A DNA stretch of 36,065 bases from Planctomycetia bacterium (lineage in GTDB: Bacteria > Planctomycetota > Phycisphaerae > Phycisphaerales > SM1A02), in assembly GCA_005799475.1 (NCBI GenBank), contig SYGQ01000196.1:1-36065 (forward strand), in the 5' to 3' direction. The notes under the pieces are model-generated. The model worked only from the letters and a program-made list of their open reading frames with translations, had not been told where the DNA came from and ran no database searches. This document shows, one piece after another, positions 15,169 through 23,291 of this stretch. Position numbers and translations under genes: made by a program. Positions within the stretch are counted from its first letter, which is position 1, and each line of letters begins with the position of its first letter.

Positions 15169-18081
15169 GTGGCCAACGAGAGCGCGATGGCGAGGGCGCT
15201 CCGCGAGTGGATCGTCGCGTTGGCGAGCGCGGCGTGCTTCGTGTTGTCCTTTCCCCCGGTGGGTTGGTGGTGGCTTGCGCCGGGCGCTTATGCGGCGATC
15301 ATTCTGCTGGGGTCGGGGAGTCGCCTCGGACTCAACGCCGTCGCCGCGCTCTTCGTCAGCGCCCTTGTGAGTTGGCTCATCCTCGAGGCGTGGCTCACCC
15401 AAGTGGCCGCGCTCGGGTACGCAGTCCTCGCTCCCTTTATGGCCATCTACTGGCCCTTCGCCGCATGGCTCCTCCGACGGTGCCGCGCGAGTGCGATCGG
15501 GTCAAGGCTTCCCGTGTGTGTGCTCGCGCCGGTCGTCCTCGTCGCGGTCGAGTGGCTGCGGGGCACGGTCGTGATGGACGGGTACCCGTGGTTCATGATC
15601 GGCCACCCGTTGATCGACACGCCGTGGGCGCAGCTTGCCGATCTCGGAGGCGTACCAGTTGTGACGGCGCTCGTTGTGTTCGTTTGTGCGACCGTGTGCG
15701 AGTTGACCGGATGGTGCGGCAGTGTGCGCCGCGCGGTTTCGCTGGGGGCCCTCGTCGCTGTTCTCGGCGGCGCGTGGTGTTACGGATCGTGGCGAATCGG
15801 TGAGCGCGCGGTGCATCGAACTCTGGGGCCGGCGATCCTTGCCTACCAGACCAACCTGCCAGTGAGCAATGTCGCGCCGTGGCCGCGCGAGAGGCAGGAG
15901 AGTGATGTGGCGGATTTCGCGCGGGGGACACTTGGTGCGTGGCGAGACCTCGCCGATCGAGACATTCGCGTCGACCTCATTGTGTGGCCGGAAACGATTC
16001 TCCCGGGATTCGGGCTCGAGGAACCGACGCTCGCCACACTGCGCGACGGCGCGTGGTGGCCAGGTGATCGATTCGCGAGGATCCCGGCCGCGATCGTGCA
16101 GGCCACGGGGGCGCCGATGCTCGTCGGGAGCCCCGTCTATCTCGGACTCGCCCCATCGGGTGATCGGTGGTCGTGGACGGCGCACTACAACAGCGCCTAC
16201 CTCGTCGATCCCTCGGGATCGCGGCAGCGATACGACAAGGTCTTCCTGACGCCCTTCGGCGAACGAATGCCCTACATCTCCGCGTGGCCGTGGCTCGAGT
16301 CGAAACTGCTCACGGTGAGCGCGGTCGGCATGTCATTCGACCTCGACGAGGGCCACGCCGCGGCCCCTCTTGCGCTCGAGTGGGGGCCGCCTTCGGCGCG
16401 CGAGACCTGCCAGATCGCGACACCGATCTGCTTCGAGGACACGGTGGCGCGTGTGGTGCGGCGGATGGTGTACGCCGACAATGGCGTCAAGCGTGCCGGG
16501 CTCATCGTGAATCTCTCGAACGATGGATGGTTCGGCGACAGCGACGCGGGTCGTGCGCACCATGAGCTCATGGCGCGGTGGCGCTGCATCGAACTCAGGG
16601 TGCCGATGGTGCGCACGGCGAACACCGGGATCAGCGGCGCATACGACAGTTGCGGCGCGCCCATCGCGGGCGCAGTCCTCCCGTCGCGCAAGACCGGAAG
16701 CCTGCTCGCACAATGCGACTTCGACGATGCGTCCACTGTGTATGGCAAATGGGGAGAGGTACTATCGCCAGCGATGTGTGTGATCGCGTTGATGCTCGCC
16801 TTCGCGCCCCGCGCTCGTCGCGCGCTCGCTGGGGTGGCGTCCGCAGCACTCGCGCTCACGGTGCTCCTGACGATCCCCTCGTGCTCGGGCGACGGTCGCG
16901 GCTTCGCGCCGGTGCCAGACGGCACATGGAGTTCGCGCACCACCGCGCCGGATCCGAGTCTGATCCGATCGGCGGCCCCGACGACTGGACCTGCCGTCAC
17001 CGCGATTCCTTCGAAGCCCATCACGCCCCCGGTGGCGGTCGAAGCCGCTTCCGCGCCACCGGCGGCCCCGGTTCTTGAGTCGCCAGAGATTTCCGATCCG
17101 GTCGCTGCAGTCGCTCCTGCAGTCGACCCGACGGTCTCCTCGCCAACCCCGACAGAGGCGCCGTCCGCGGGCGCGCCCAGTTCGCGCGCGCAAAGCATCG
17201 TCGTCGCCGCATCCTCGAGTGATCAGCCGATCTACAGGGCCCACGCGATCGAGGGCCTCGAGTACTGCGCGCCCGAAGTCATTGAAGCCGTCGCGCGCCG
17301 CCTCCTCGTCGACCCCAACGAGGGCGTGCGCTTCGCCGCCGCTGTCGTCGTGGGGAAGCGCCGTCTCGTCGCCTGCGCGGAGCTGGTGGAGCCGCTGGTC
17401 CATGACCCCAACGACTCAGTGCGCGCTGCGGCGCTCTACGCGCTTGTGTGTTTGGGCCGCATCGTCGACCTCTCGCCGCTTGCCCAGTTGGCCATGAGCG
17501 AAGATGCGCAGACTCGGTCGAATGCGTTTTTTGTCCTCGGCGAGTTGGGCAATCCAAGCGCGATCGCGCTCGTCGAGAGCGTCGTCGGTCGGCGCCTCGA
17601 CAACGCGAACCCCGAACGGCTCCGAATCGTGGACCTCCAAGCGGCCGAGTCCATGGCGAAGATGGGCGACTACCGCCAATACGACCCCATCCGCGCCGCG
17701 CTGTATGCGCCGAGCGAGCAGAGCGAGATCGTTGCACTCGCGTGCCAGATGGTCGGGGAGGCCCAGGATCGCGCGGCGCGACCGCACCTGATCGGGATTT
17801 GGAACAGCAAGGGCCCCACCGAGCGGCCCATCGAAGTGCGCCTGATCGCGGGTGCATCGCTCGCACGAATCGGAGAGCCCAATCTTGAACCGATTCTTCA
17901 GGTGGCGTCTGCGGCGACGAAGGATCCGTCGCCAGCAATCCGGGCGCAGGCTGCGGCAACGCTTGGTTGGGTCAGGGGCGAGCGGGCGACTGCGGTCCTC
18001 ATGCCCCTCTTGGACGATCCGGTGCCGATGGTTCGTCTCACTGCCGCCGTCGCCTGCCTTCGCGCGGCTGGATCCTCCTGA
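15169..18081 (+). CDS. lnt: Apolipoprotein N-acyltransferase with C-terminal HEAT-repeat extension
   Basis: A 970-residue frame, about twice the normal Lnt length. Residues 1-210 hold several membrane helices. Residues 225-530 form the periplasmic nitrilase-like domain with the triad Glu275 (IVWPETILPG), Lys357 (YDKVFLTPFGERMPY) and Cys421 (TPICFEDTV). A closing helix (VLSPAMCVIALMLAF, followed by APRARR) is where Lnt normally ends. The frame then continues with a second hydrophobic segment ending in a lipobox-like IPSC (Cys572). A Pro/Ala/Ser-rich linker (573-675) and four to six HEAT-like repeats follow (676-970; for example NEGVRFAAAVVVGKR and NDSVRAAALYALVCLG). It may be a true fusion or contain an internally started lipoprotein. 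The start is GTG 15169, directly after accD. Confidence 0.9.
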   Translation: MANESAMARALREWIVALASAACFVLSFPPVGWWWLAPGAYAAIILLGSGSRLGLNAVAALFVSALVSWLILEAWLTQVAALGYAVLAPFMAIYWPFAAWLLRRCRASAIGSRLPVCVLAPVVLVAVEWLRGTVVMDGYPWFMIGHPLIDTPWAQLADLGGVPVVTALVVFVCATVCELTGWCGSVRRAVSLGALVAVLGGAWCYGSWRIGERAVHRTLGPAILAYQTNLPVSNVAPWPRERQESDVADFARGTLGAWRDLADRDIRVDLIVWPETILPGFGLEEPTLATLRDGAWWPGDRFARIPAAIVQATGAPMLVGSPVYLGLAPSGDRWSWTAHYNSAYLVDPSGSRQRYDKVFLTPFGERMPYISAWPWLESKLLTVSAVGMSFDLDEGHAAAPLALEWGPPSARETCQIATPICFEDTVARVVRRMVYADNGVKRAGLIVNLSNDGWFGDSDAGRAHHELMARWRCIELRVPMVRTANTGISGAYDSCGAPIAGAVLPSRKTGSLLAQCDFDDASTVYGKWGEVLSPAMCVIALMLAFAPRARRALAGVASAALALTVLLTIPSCSGDGRGFAPVPDGTWSSRTTAPDPSLIRSAAPTTGPAVTAIPSKPITPPVAVEAASAPPAAPVLESPEISDPVAAVAPAVDPTVSSPTPTEAPSAGAPSSRAQSIVVAASSSDQPIYRAHAIEGLEYCAPEVIEAVARRLLVDPNEGVRFAAAVVVGKRRLVACAELVEPLVHDPNDSVRAAALYALVCLGRIVDLSPLAQLAMSEDAQTRSNAFFVLGELGNPSAIALVESVVGRRLDNANPERLRIVDLQAAESMAKMGDYRQYDPIRAALYAPSEQSEIVALACQMVGEAQDRAARPHLIGIWNSKGPTERPIEVRLIAGASLARIGEPNLEPILQVASAATKDPSPAIRAQAAATLGWVRGERATAVLMPLLDDPVPMVRLTAAVACLRAAGSS
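16792..16884 (+). other. Lipoprotein-type signal sequence inside the lnt frame
   Basis: In frame with lnt, ATG 16792 begins MLAFAPRARRA, a basic n-region. A hydrophobic core (LAGVASAALALTVLLTI) and PSC follow, with Cys572 of the long frame as the putative lipidated residue. Another in-frame ATG lies at 16774, 14 nt after GAGG within GGGGAGAGG (16751-16759). Translation from either ATG would give a separate HEAT-repeat lipoprotein of about 430 residues. Confidence 0.45.
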
Positions 18082-18103
18082 GATCGAGTGATGCGCCCGA
18101 TGA

Positions 18104-18132
18104 TTGACAGTCTGGGGTGAGTGAGGTATCAA
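18104..18132 (+). promoter_or_regulatory. Sigma70-type promoter for the mre region
   Basis: A perfect -35 TTGACA (18104-18109), a 17-nt spacer and TATCAA (18127-18132) lie between lnt and the coiled-coil gene. Transcription would start near 18139 and give a leader of about 75 nt. This is the best canonical promoter in the window. The remaining part of the 18082-18214 gap shows no gene. Confidence 0.6.
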
Positions 18133-18214
18133 ACCCCGCTCGAGCGCACCGACTGGGTTGGATCCAGTGCCAGCGGATTGCGTAGGTTCGGCTGTCCCAT
18201 TTCTCAGGTCCACA

Positions 18215-19111
18215 GTGCACATTCTCACGAAAGTCTTCGTCGTCCTGGTGTCGCTCTTGGCGGTGGCCCTCGTTCCGCTCGCGGCGGTGCAGAGCAGCAA
18301 TCAGTCGGCTCTCAAGCAGCAGGCATCCGACAAGGAGGCTGCGGTGCGTGCCGCCCGTGCCGAACTTGATTCGGAGCGCGCACTCCGCGCGAAGTCTGAG
18401 AACGACACCGCCCTCCAGATCAAGGATCTCGACAGCGAAAAGATCCGACTGCAGAGCGAGCTCGCGCAGGCGGCGACGCGCCTGAAGACGATCGAAGGCG
18501 AGTCCGCGCAAGGCAAGGCGCGACTTGCTCAGTTGGAGCAGACGCTCGCCGTGATGACGGAGACCGATCGAGCGAAGACAGACCTCACGAAGACACTGAG
18601 CGAAGAACTCGATGCCCATCGCAAGCTCGCGCTCGATTGCGAAAAGGTCCGCATCGACATTGAGCAGCGCCTTGGGAAGAGCGACAGCGACCTCCGCGTC
18701 GCGCAAGAAGCCCTCGCCGACCTCAAGGAGCAAGTCAGCAGTCTCGCTGCCGAGAAGACGAAGTCCGATCAGGTCGTGCGCGACTACACGGCGAAGTTTG
18801 GTCAGGCTCCGAGCGACGAGTCCGCCGCAGCCGGCTCGGCCTCCTCGGTGGCTGACCGAAACCTCTCTGCGAGGGTGACTGATGTACGAAGGACAGACAC
18901 TGAGACCTATGCGGAGATCGACGCGGGAAGCCGCGACGGCGTGAAGGTCGGATGGTTGCTCACCATCGGCGATGGGTCACGCTTCATCGGAAAGCTACGG
19001 ATCACCTCTGTCGACATGAATTCGTCGGTCGGGATCGTTGAACTTGAGGACGCAGCGAGTCGCGGACCTGTCAGCGCTGGGCAGCGCGTCACCGCGCGCA
19101 AGGGTCAGTAA
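18215..19111 (+). CDS. Membrane-anchored coiled-coil protein with MreC-like C-terminal domain
   Basis: A 298-residue protein of unknown specific function. Residues 1-26 form a membrane anchor (VHILTKVFVVLVSLLAVALV). About residues 30-210 form a long coiled coil rich in Glu, Lys, Ala and Gln with regular heptads. The last 80 residues are a compact beta-rich domain (YAEIDAGSRDGVKVGWLL, then IGKLRITSVDMNSSVGIVEL). Its pattern of an Asp-Gly-Val turn followed by an Ile-Gly strand resembles the beta domain of MreC. It is the first gene after the promoter at 18104 and lies just upstream of mreB. A scaffold linking the cytoskeleton to the envelope is therefore a reasonable inference. The start GTG 18215 has AGG 7 nt upstream; a TTG at 18158 is possible but less likely. 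Confidence 0.75.
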   Translation: MHILTKVFVVLVSLLAVALVPLAAVQSSNQSALKQQASDKEAAVRAARAELDSERALRAKSENDTALQIKDLDSEKIRLQSELAQAATRLKTIEGESAQGKARLAQLEQTLAVMTETDRAKTDLTKTLSEELDAHRKLALDCEKVRIDIEQRLGKSDSDLRVAQEALADLKEQVSSLAAEKTKSDQVVRDYTAKFGQAPSDESAAAGSASSVADRNLSARVTDVRRTDTETYAEIDAGSRDGVKVGWLLTIGDGSRFIGKLRITSVDMNSSVGIVELEDAASRGPVSAGQRVTARKGQ

Positions 19112-19134
19112 GGCGCTCTCGCGCGGGAGTACAG

Positions 19135-19452
19135 ATGGCAATGTTCGGCATCGGCAAGAAAAAGTCCTCGAATCTCGCAGCACCCTCTACGGCCGATGTT
19201 GGCGAGGGTGGTGCTCAGGCTCCAACACCTCCCGTCAAGCGAGGCCGTTCCGGGAAAGCAGCAAAGCCGCCGGTGGCCGCGAAGAAGGTGTCGCGCAAGT
19301 TCAGTGGGGACCTCGACATCTATACGGCCGTTCTGGCCGCCGCCTTCATCGCGCTCGCCGCAGGATGCGTGCTCGTCGCGATGGACAACCTCAGTGGCGT
19401 TGAGGGCACCGGGGACGAAGGCAATCCCTTCGCAGTACTATCCTCGCACTGA
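19135..19452 (+). CDS. Small single-pass membrane protein upstream of mreB
   Basis: A 105-residue protein I cannot assign to a family. The N-terminal 60 residues are Lys/Ala/Pro-rich, basic and probably disordered in the cytoplasm. One membrane helix follows (IYTAVLAAAFIALAAGCVLVA, split here by no charged residue), then a short acidic extracytoplasmic tail ending FAVLSSH. The codon usage fits its neighbours, and GGGAG lies a few bases before ATG 19135. It sits 23 bp after the coiled-coil gene and about 50 bp before mreB in the same direction. It is therefore likely a cotranscribed part of the Mre locus. Confidence 0.7.
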   Translation: MAMFGIGKKKSSNLAAPSTADVGEGGAQAPTPPVKRGRSGKAAKPPVAAKKVSRKFSGDLDIYTAVLAAAFIALAAGCVLVAMDNLSGVEGTGDEGNPFAVLSSH

Positions 19453-19490
19453 GGACTCCGACGCGCACTCGGCCAAGGAGGTGGCCAACC

Positions 19491-19508
19491 ATGGGCAACA
19501 ACCAATGA
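19491..19508 (+). CDS. Five-codon mini-ORF (MGNNQ) overlapping the mreB start
   Basis: A strong Shine-Dalgarno AAGGAGG (19475-19481) lies 9 nt before this ATG, not at the optimal distance from the mreB ATG. The mini-ORF reads ATG GGC AAC AAC CAA TGA, and its TGA (19506-19508) overlaps ATG 19505 and ATG 19508 of mreB. It could act as a leader for translational reinitiation. It could also mark a one-base assembly error that hides the true mreB N-terminus. Confidence 0.45.
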   Translation: MGNNQ

Positions 19509-20575
19509 TGGACTTGCAGAAGTTGATGGGCTGGTTCAGCGTCGACATGGGGATCGACCTCGGAACCTGCAACACGCTTGTGTGCGTCCGGGGCGAGGGC
19601 ATCGTCCTCAACGAACCTTCCGTCGTTGCGGTCCGCAAGGGCACCAACAAGGTGCTCATGAATGGCACCGCTGTGGGCTTCGCGGCCAAGGAGATGCTCG
19701 GGCGCACGCCGGGGTCGATTCAGGCCATTCGCCCGTTGAAGGACGGCGTCATCTCTGATTTCGAAATCACTGAGGCGATGCTGAAGTACTTCATCCAAAA
19801 GGTGATGGGCCGAAGCCGGATCTTCGGCCCGCGCGTGGTGATCTCGATTCCTTCGGGGATTACGGCCGTCGAGAAGCGCGCCGTCCTCGATAGTGCCGAA
19901 CGCGCTGGGGCGCGAAAGGTCTTCTTGCTCGAGGAACCGATGGCCGCCGCCATCGGCGCCAACCTCCCATTCGACGAGCCAACGGCCTCGATGATCGTCG
20001 ACATCGGTGGGGGCACGAGCGAGATCGCGATTCTTAGCTTGGCCGACATCGCGAAGGCTTCGAGCCTGCGCGTGGCCGGCGACGACTTTGATGAGTCGAT
20101 CATCAAGTACCTCGAGGAGAAACTCGGACTGCGCGTCGGGGAGCAGACGGCGGAGCAGATCAAGATTCGCATTGGAAGCGCCTGGCCACTTCAGGAAGAG
20201 TTGGCGATGAAGGTTCGCGGTCGAGATGTCCAATCGGGGCTCCCGCGGCAGATCGAGGTGAACTCAATCCAGATTCGCGATGCCTTGGCCGAACCCCTCA
20301 AGAAGGTGGCCGACGAGGTCGTGAAGACCCTTCGCGAAGCTGACCCCGAACTCGCGGCCGACCTGTGCAACCCCGACCTCGCGAACAACGGGATCACCGT
20401 CGCCGGTGGCGGTGCGCTGCTGCGGGGGATCGACAAGATGCTCGCCGATCGCACCGGCCTCGTGGTCAAGATCGCTGAAGATCCGCTGACCTGCGTGGCA
20501 CGCGGCACCTCTGTCTACCTCGAAAACCTCGAGCAGTACAAGTCCACCCTCGAATCGGATGTCGAGGAGTTCTGA
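19505..20575 (+). CDS. mreB: Rod shape-determining protein MreB
   Basis: A 356-residue actin homologue that polymerises under the inner membrane and positions peptidoglycan synthesis. The phosphate-1 motif is MGIDLGTCNTLVCV. The ATPase core includes ISIPSGITAVEKRAVLDSAE, FLLEEPMAAAIGANLP, MIVDIGGGTSEIAILSL and VAGGGALLRGIDKM. The length is normal. A hydrophobic N-terminal LMGWF could serve as the membrane-binding element. The start is ATG 19505 or 19508; an in-frame GTG at 19481 has no room for a ribosome-binding site. Translation is probably coupled to the mini-ORF at 19491. mreC and mreD follow. Confidence 0.97.
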   Translation: MMDLQKLMGWFSVDMGIDLGTCNTLVCVRGEGIVLNEPSVVAVRKGTNKVLMNGTAVGFAAKEMLGRTPGSIQAIRPLKDGVISDFEITEAMLKYFIQKVMGRSRIFGPRVVISIPSGITAVEKRAVLDSAERAGARKVFLLEEPMAAAIGANLPFDEPTASMIVDIGGGTSEIAILSLADIAKASSLRVAGDDFDESIIKYLEEKLGLRVGEQTAEQIKIRIGSAWPLQEELAMKVRGRDVQSGLPRQIEVNSIQIRDALAEPLKKVADEVVKTLREADPELAADLCNPDLANNGITVAGGGALLRGIDKMLADRTGLVVKIAEDPLTCVARGTSVYLENLEQYKSTLESDVEEF

Positions 20576-20598
20576 CCGCGAGGGGCGCATTCGTCCTC

Positions 20599-21444
20599 GT
20601 GCGAAAAATCCCACCCATCGCGCTCGTTCTCGTCGCCCTCACGCTCGGGGTGTTTCTGCCGACACCGTGGGTCGCCCCAGTAACGGCCGATCTCTCGGCG
20701 GTACTTTGGGTGCCACTCTCGCCGCTCTCGCACGCAGCTTCAGCCATTCGACTCTGGCTTCGCCCGGGGGATGCGGCCGTGAGCGCATCCGTACAGGCGC
20801 TCGAGTCCGATCGGGATCACTACCGTGGACTCTGGCACGCCGAACGCCTGCGCGTCGAGGAACTCGAACGACGAGTGGCCCAGTACCAAGCCACGACTGG
20901 AGCTGACCGTGGCGGCGGTGCGCTGCGGATGATCGGGGCCGATGTGCTCGCGCGCACGGCGACGCAGGGCGGCATTGCGATCAAGGTCAATGTGGGGCGG
21001 CGACAGGGGGTCAGCGCCGGCGATGTGGCCATCGTTGGAGGTGACGCGCTTGTTGGACGCGTCGCCGCCGATGTGGGAGAACTCTCGTGCTTCGTGACCT
21101 CGATCGCCGCCAAGGGGACCCCGAGAGTCGATGCCATCATCGTGGGCGCCGCTGAAGAGCGGGCACGATCACCGCGAACGATTCAGGTGCAGCTGGTGCC
21201 AGATGGCACCGGAGCGCTTGTGGGCGACATCGACCTCGGACTCAGTACAGCGCCCGGCGACACAGTTCGGGTTGCTGATCCGAGTTGGCCGCGAGGGGCG
21301 CAGGGCATGCGCGTGGGCCGCGTCGTCGAAGTTCGTCGCAAGGAGGCGCAGCCTCTTCGTGGCGAGGTGGTGGTCGTCCCGGTCATTGATGCCTCGACGC
21401 TCGCGACGATGGTGATCAAGCTGGCTTCGGGGCCGACGCCATGA
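20599..21444 (+). CDS. mreC: Rod shape-determining protein MreC
   Basis: A 281-residue bitopic protein. A short cytoplasmic start and one membrane helix (about residues 5-25) are followed by a coiled-coil stretch (ALESDRDHYRGLWHAERL). The MreC beta domains then follow (IGADVLARTATQGGIAIKVNVG, with QGVSAGDVAIVGGDALVGRV). MreC links MreB to the periplasmic cell-wall synthases. The start is GTG 20599, 23 bp after mreB. The stop overlaps the mreD ATG. The identification rests on the fold pattern and on position between mreB and mreD. Confidence 0.9.
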   Translation: MRKIPPIALVLVALTLGVFLPTPWVAPVTADLSAVLWVPLSPLSHAASAIRLWLRPGDAAVSASVQALESDRDHYRGLWHAERLRVEELERRVAQYQATTGADRGGGALRMIGADVLARTATQGGIAIKVNVGRRQGVSAGDVAIVGGDALVGRVAADVGELSCFVTSIAAKGTPRVDAIIVGAAEERARSPRTIQVQLVPDGTGALVGDIDLGLSTAPGDTVRVADPSWPRGAQGMRVGRVVEVRRKEAQPLRGEVVVVPVIDASTLATMVIKLASGPTP

Positions 21445-22034
21445 AGTGGCCGACCTTTCTCGTGGCCGTCCTCGTGGCGATCGTTGCCGATGCGTCCTTG
21501 ACGGGTGCGCTCGAAGTTGGCGGGATCTGGCCGCGCCTGACGATCGGACTCGTGGCCTTCGTCGCGCTCAACACGGACCCGTTGACCGCGACATGGGTCG
21601 CGCTGCTCGCCGGCGGACTCATGGACCTTTCGGAGCCATCGATGACGGGCCCGAGGTCGCCGCACTTCCTGCTCGGGCCCCACGCGCTTGGGTTGGCCTT
21701 CGGCGTACAGGCGCTCGTTGTGCTCCGCGGAAGCGTCATCCGTCGCAACCCGCTCGCCATGGGCGCGATGGCTGGCGTCCTTTGCCTGGCCGACGGCCTC
21801 GTGTGGGTCGCGCTGTGGACGGTCCGCTCGTGGTATCCAGACTCTCCGGCGCCGTGGGGCGACGCGTCATCGCTCGGGCAGTTCGGTCGCCAAGTGCTGC
21901 AGTCGCTGTCGACCGGCATCGTTGCGGTGGGGCTCGGATGGCTCCTTACGAAGTCCCTTCCGCTTTGGGGGTTCCCCAGCGTGCTCAGCCGCTCCCGCAC
22001 GCAGGGCGGCACCGCCCGCATCACGCGGCAGTAG
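21441..22034 (+). CDS. mreD: Rod shape-determining protein MreD-like
   Basis: A 197-residue, very hydrophobic inner-membrane protein with about five or six helices. It starts MKWPTFLVAVLVAIVADAS, and an acidic residue (VALLAGGLMDLSEPS) follows the third helix as in MreD. The sequence is weakly conserved in this family, so the name comes from hydropathy, length and the ATGA overlap with mreC (21441-21444). No pbp2 (mrdA) or rodA follows, which is the usual order in many bacteria. Confidence 0.82.
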   Translation: MKWPTFLVAVLVAIVADASLTGALEVGGIWPRLTIGLVAFVALNTDPLTATWVALLAGGLMDLSEPSMTGPRSPHFLLGPHALGLAFGVQALVVLRGSVIRRNPLAMGAMAGVLCLADGLVWVALWTVRSWYPDSPAPWGDASSLGQFGRQVLQSLSTGIVAVGLGWLLTKSLPLWGFPSVLSRSRTQGGTARITRQ

Positions 22035-22043
22035 AGTGCGCAC

Positions 22044-23291
22044 ATGGACCGCGCGGCCACGGTGGTTGCCCTCTTTGACGATGGCCGCTCAAGGTTTGGT
22101 CCACTGTGCGATCTCCGCGCGACCTTCGAACAGCGGCTCGGCGTGCTGTCGTGCGTCGAGCGGGCGCATCTCGTGCTCGGGAGAGTCGACGCTCTGTATC
22201 CGCCCGACTACCTCTTGGCGCTTCTCACCGAGCGGCATGCGAACTCGTCGATCAAGGTCGGCGCGTTGCCCGCCGATGCAGCCGAGGTGGTTCTCATCAA
22301 CGGCGCGCTCGACTGTCTCGACGACGCGGTGTCGCTGAGCTTCGGCGAGGTGATGGTCTCGGCAGATGGCGCGGTTGCGATGGCGCGGCTCTCTCGCGCG
22401 GATGCCGTGCGAGCGCTCGAGCGAGGGGTGTCGCTCGATCACTTGCCGTCCAAGGTCGTCAAGCGCCCGCTCTCGTCGGGACAGGTCGTGCGGGCGCCGT
22501 GGCAACTGCTTGAACGGCTCGGCACTTCCATCGCCGCAGACATCACGACCATCGCGCGCTCGGGCGAGATGACGGATCGAAGCGTGCATGGGCTCCACCG
22601 CTTCGGCCATGGTCCGCTGCTCATGGATCCCACAGCGAAAGTCCTCCCTGGGGCGGTGATCGACACGACCGATGGGGCGGTGCTCGTTGGTCCTGGAGTT
22701 GTCATCCGTCCCGGCGCCGTCGTGTGCGGGCCCTGCGCACTCTTGCACCATGCCACCATCATCGATCGTGCACTCATCAAGGCCCGCTCGGTGATCGGGC
22801 CGTGGTGCAAGGCCGGCGGTGAGGTTGGTTCTTGCGTGTTTCAGGCGTACTCGAACAAGGCGCACGACGGCCACTTGGGCGACGCACTCGTAGGCGAGTG
22901 GGTCAACATCGGTGCCGGTGCCTGCAACTCAAACCTGCTCAACACCTACGGCGATGTCGCGACGCGTCTCGACGCGTCCGGAAGCATGGAGCGCACGGGA
23001 CGGCAGTTCTACGGCGGGATCATCGGCGACCACGCCAAGGTCGGCATCCTCGTCGCGCTCACCACCGGCTCCACAATCGGGACCGGCGCCATGATCGCCC
23101 ACTCGCGGCCCCCGGCGTTCGTCGAACGATTCGCGTGGCTCACATCGGAGCGTTCCCAGTCGTATCGGTTTGATCGGTTCGCCGCGGCCATCACATCCAT
23201 GATGTCACGCCGAGAACTTGCACCCGGCCGTGCCTACCTCGACCGGCTACGGGCGCTGCACGGCGCTCACTTCCACCCCATCGGCGCGTGA
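22044..23291 (+). CDS. Alternative-type GlmU (putative UDP-GlcNAc pyrophosphorylase / acetyltransferase)
   Basis: A 415-residue two-domain protein. The N-terminal part (about 1-190) resembles the divergent sugar-nucleotidyltransferase domain of the alternative bacterial GlmU group, starting with a VVALFDDG strand and lacking the classical GGxGTR loop. The C-terminal part (about 190-370) is a left-handed beta-helix with hexapeptide periodicity (for example VLPGAVIDTTDGAVLVGPG and VNIGAGACNSNLLNTYG). This form is described mainly from Bacteroidota and Planctomycetota and is thought to replace the standard GlmU. UDP-GlcNAc is the peptidoglycan and LPS precursor, so its place 9 bp after mreD fits an envelope locus. 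Activity is inferred, not shown. Confidence 0.78.
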   Translation: MDRAATVVALFDDGRSRFGPLCDLRATFEQRLGVLSCVERAHLVLGRVDALYPPDYLLALLTERHANSSIKVGALPADAAEVVLINGALDCLDDAVSLSFGEVMVSADGAVAMARLSRADAVRALERGVSLDHLPSKVVKRPLSSGQVVRAPWQLLERLGTSIAADITTIARSGEMTDRSVHGLHRFGHGPLLMDPTAKVLPGAVIDTTDGAVLVGPGVVIRPGAVVCGPCALLHHATIIDRALIKARSVIGPWCKAGGEVGSCVFQAYSNKAHDGHLGDALVGEWVNIGAGACNSNLLNTYGDVATRLDASGSMERTGRQFYGGIIGDHAKVGILVALTTGSTIGTGAMIAHSRPPAFVERFAWLTSERSQSYRFDRFAAAITSMMSRRELAPGRAYLDRLRALHGAHFHPIGA

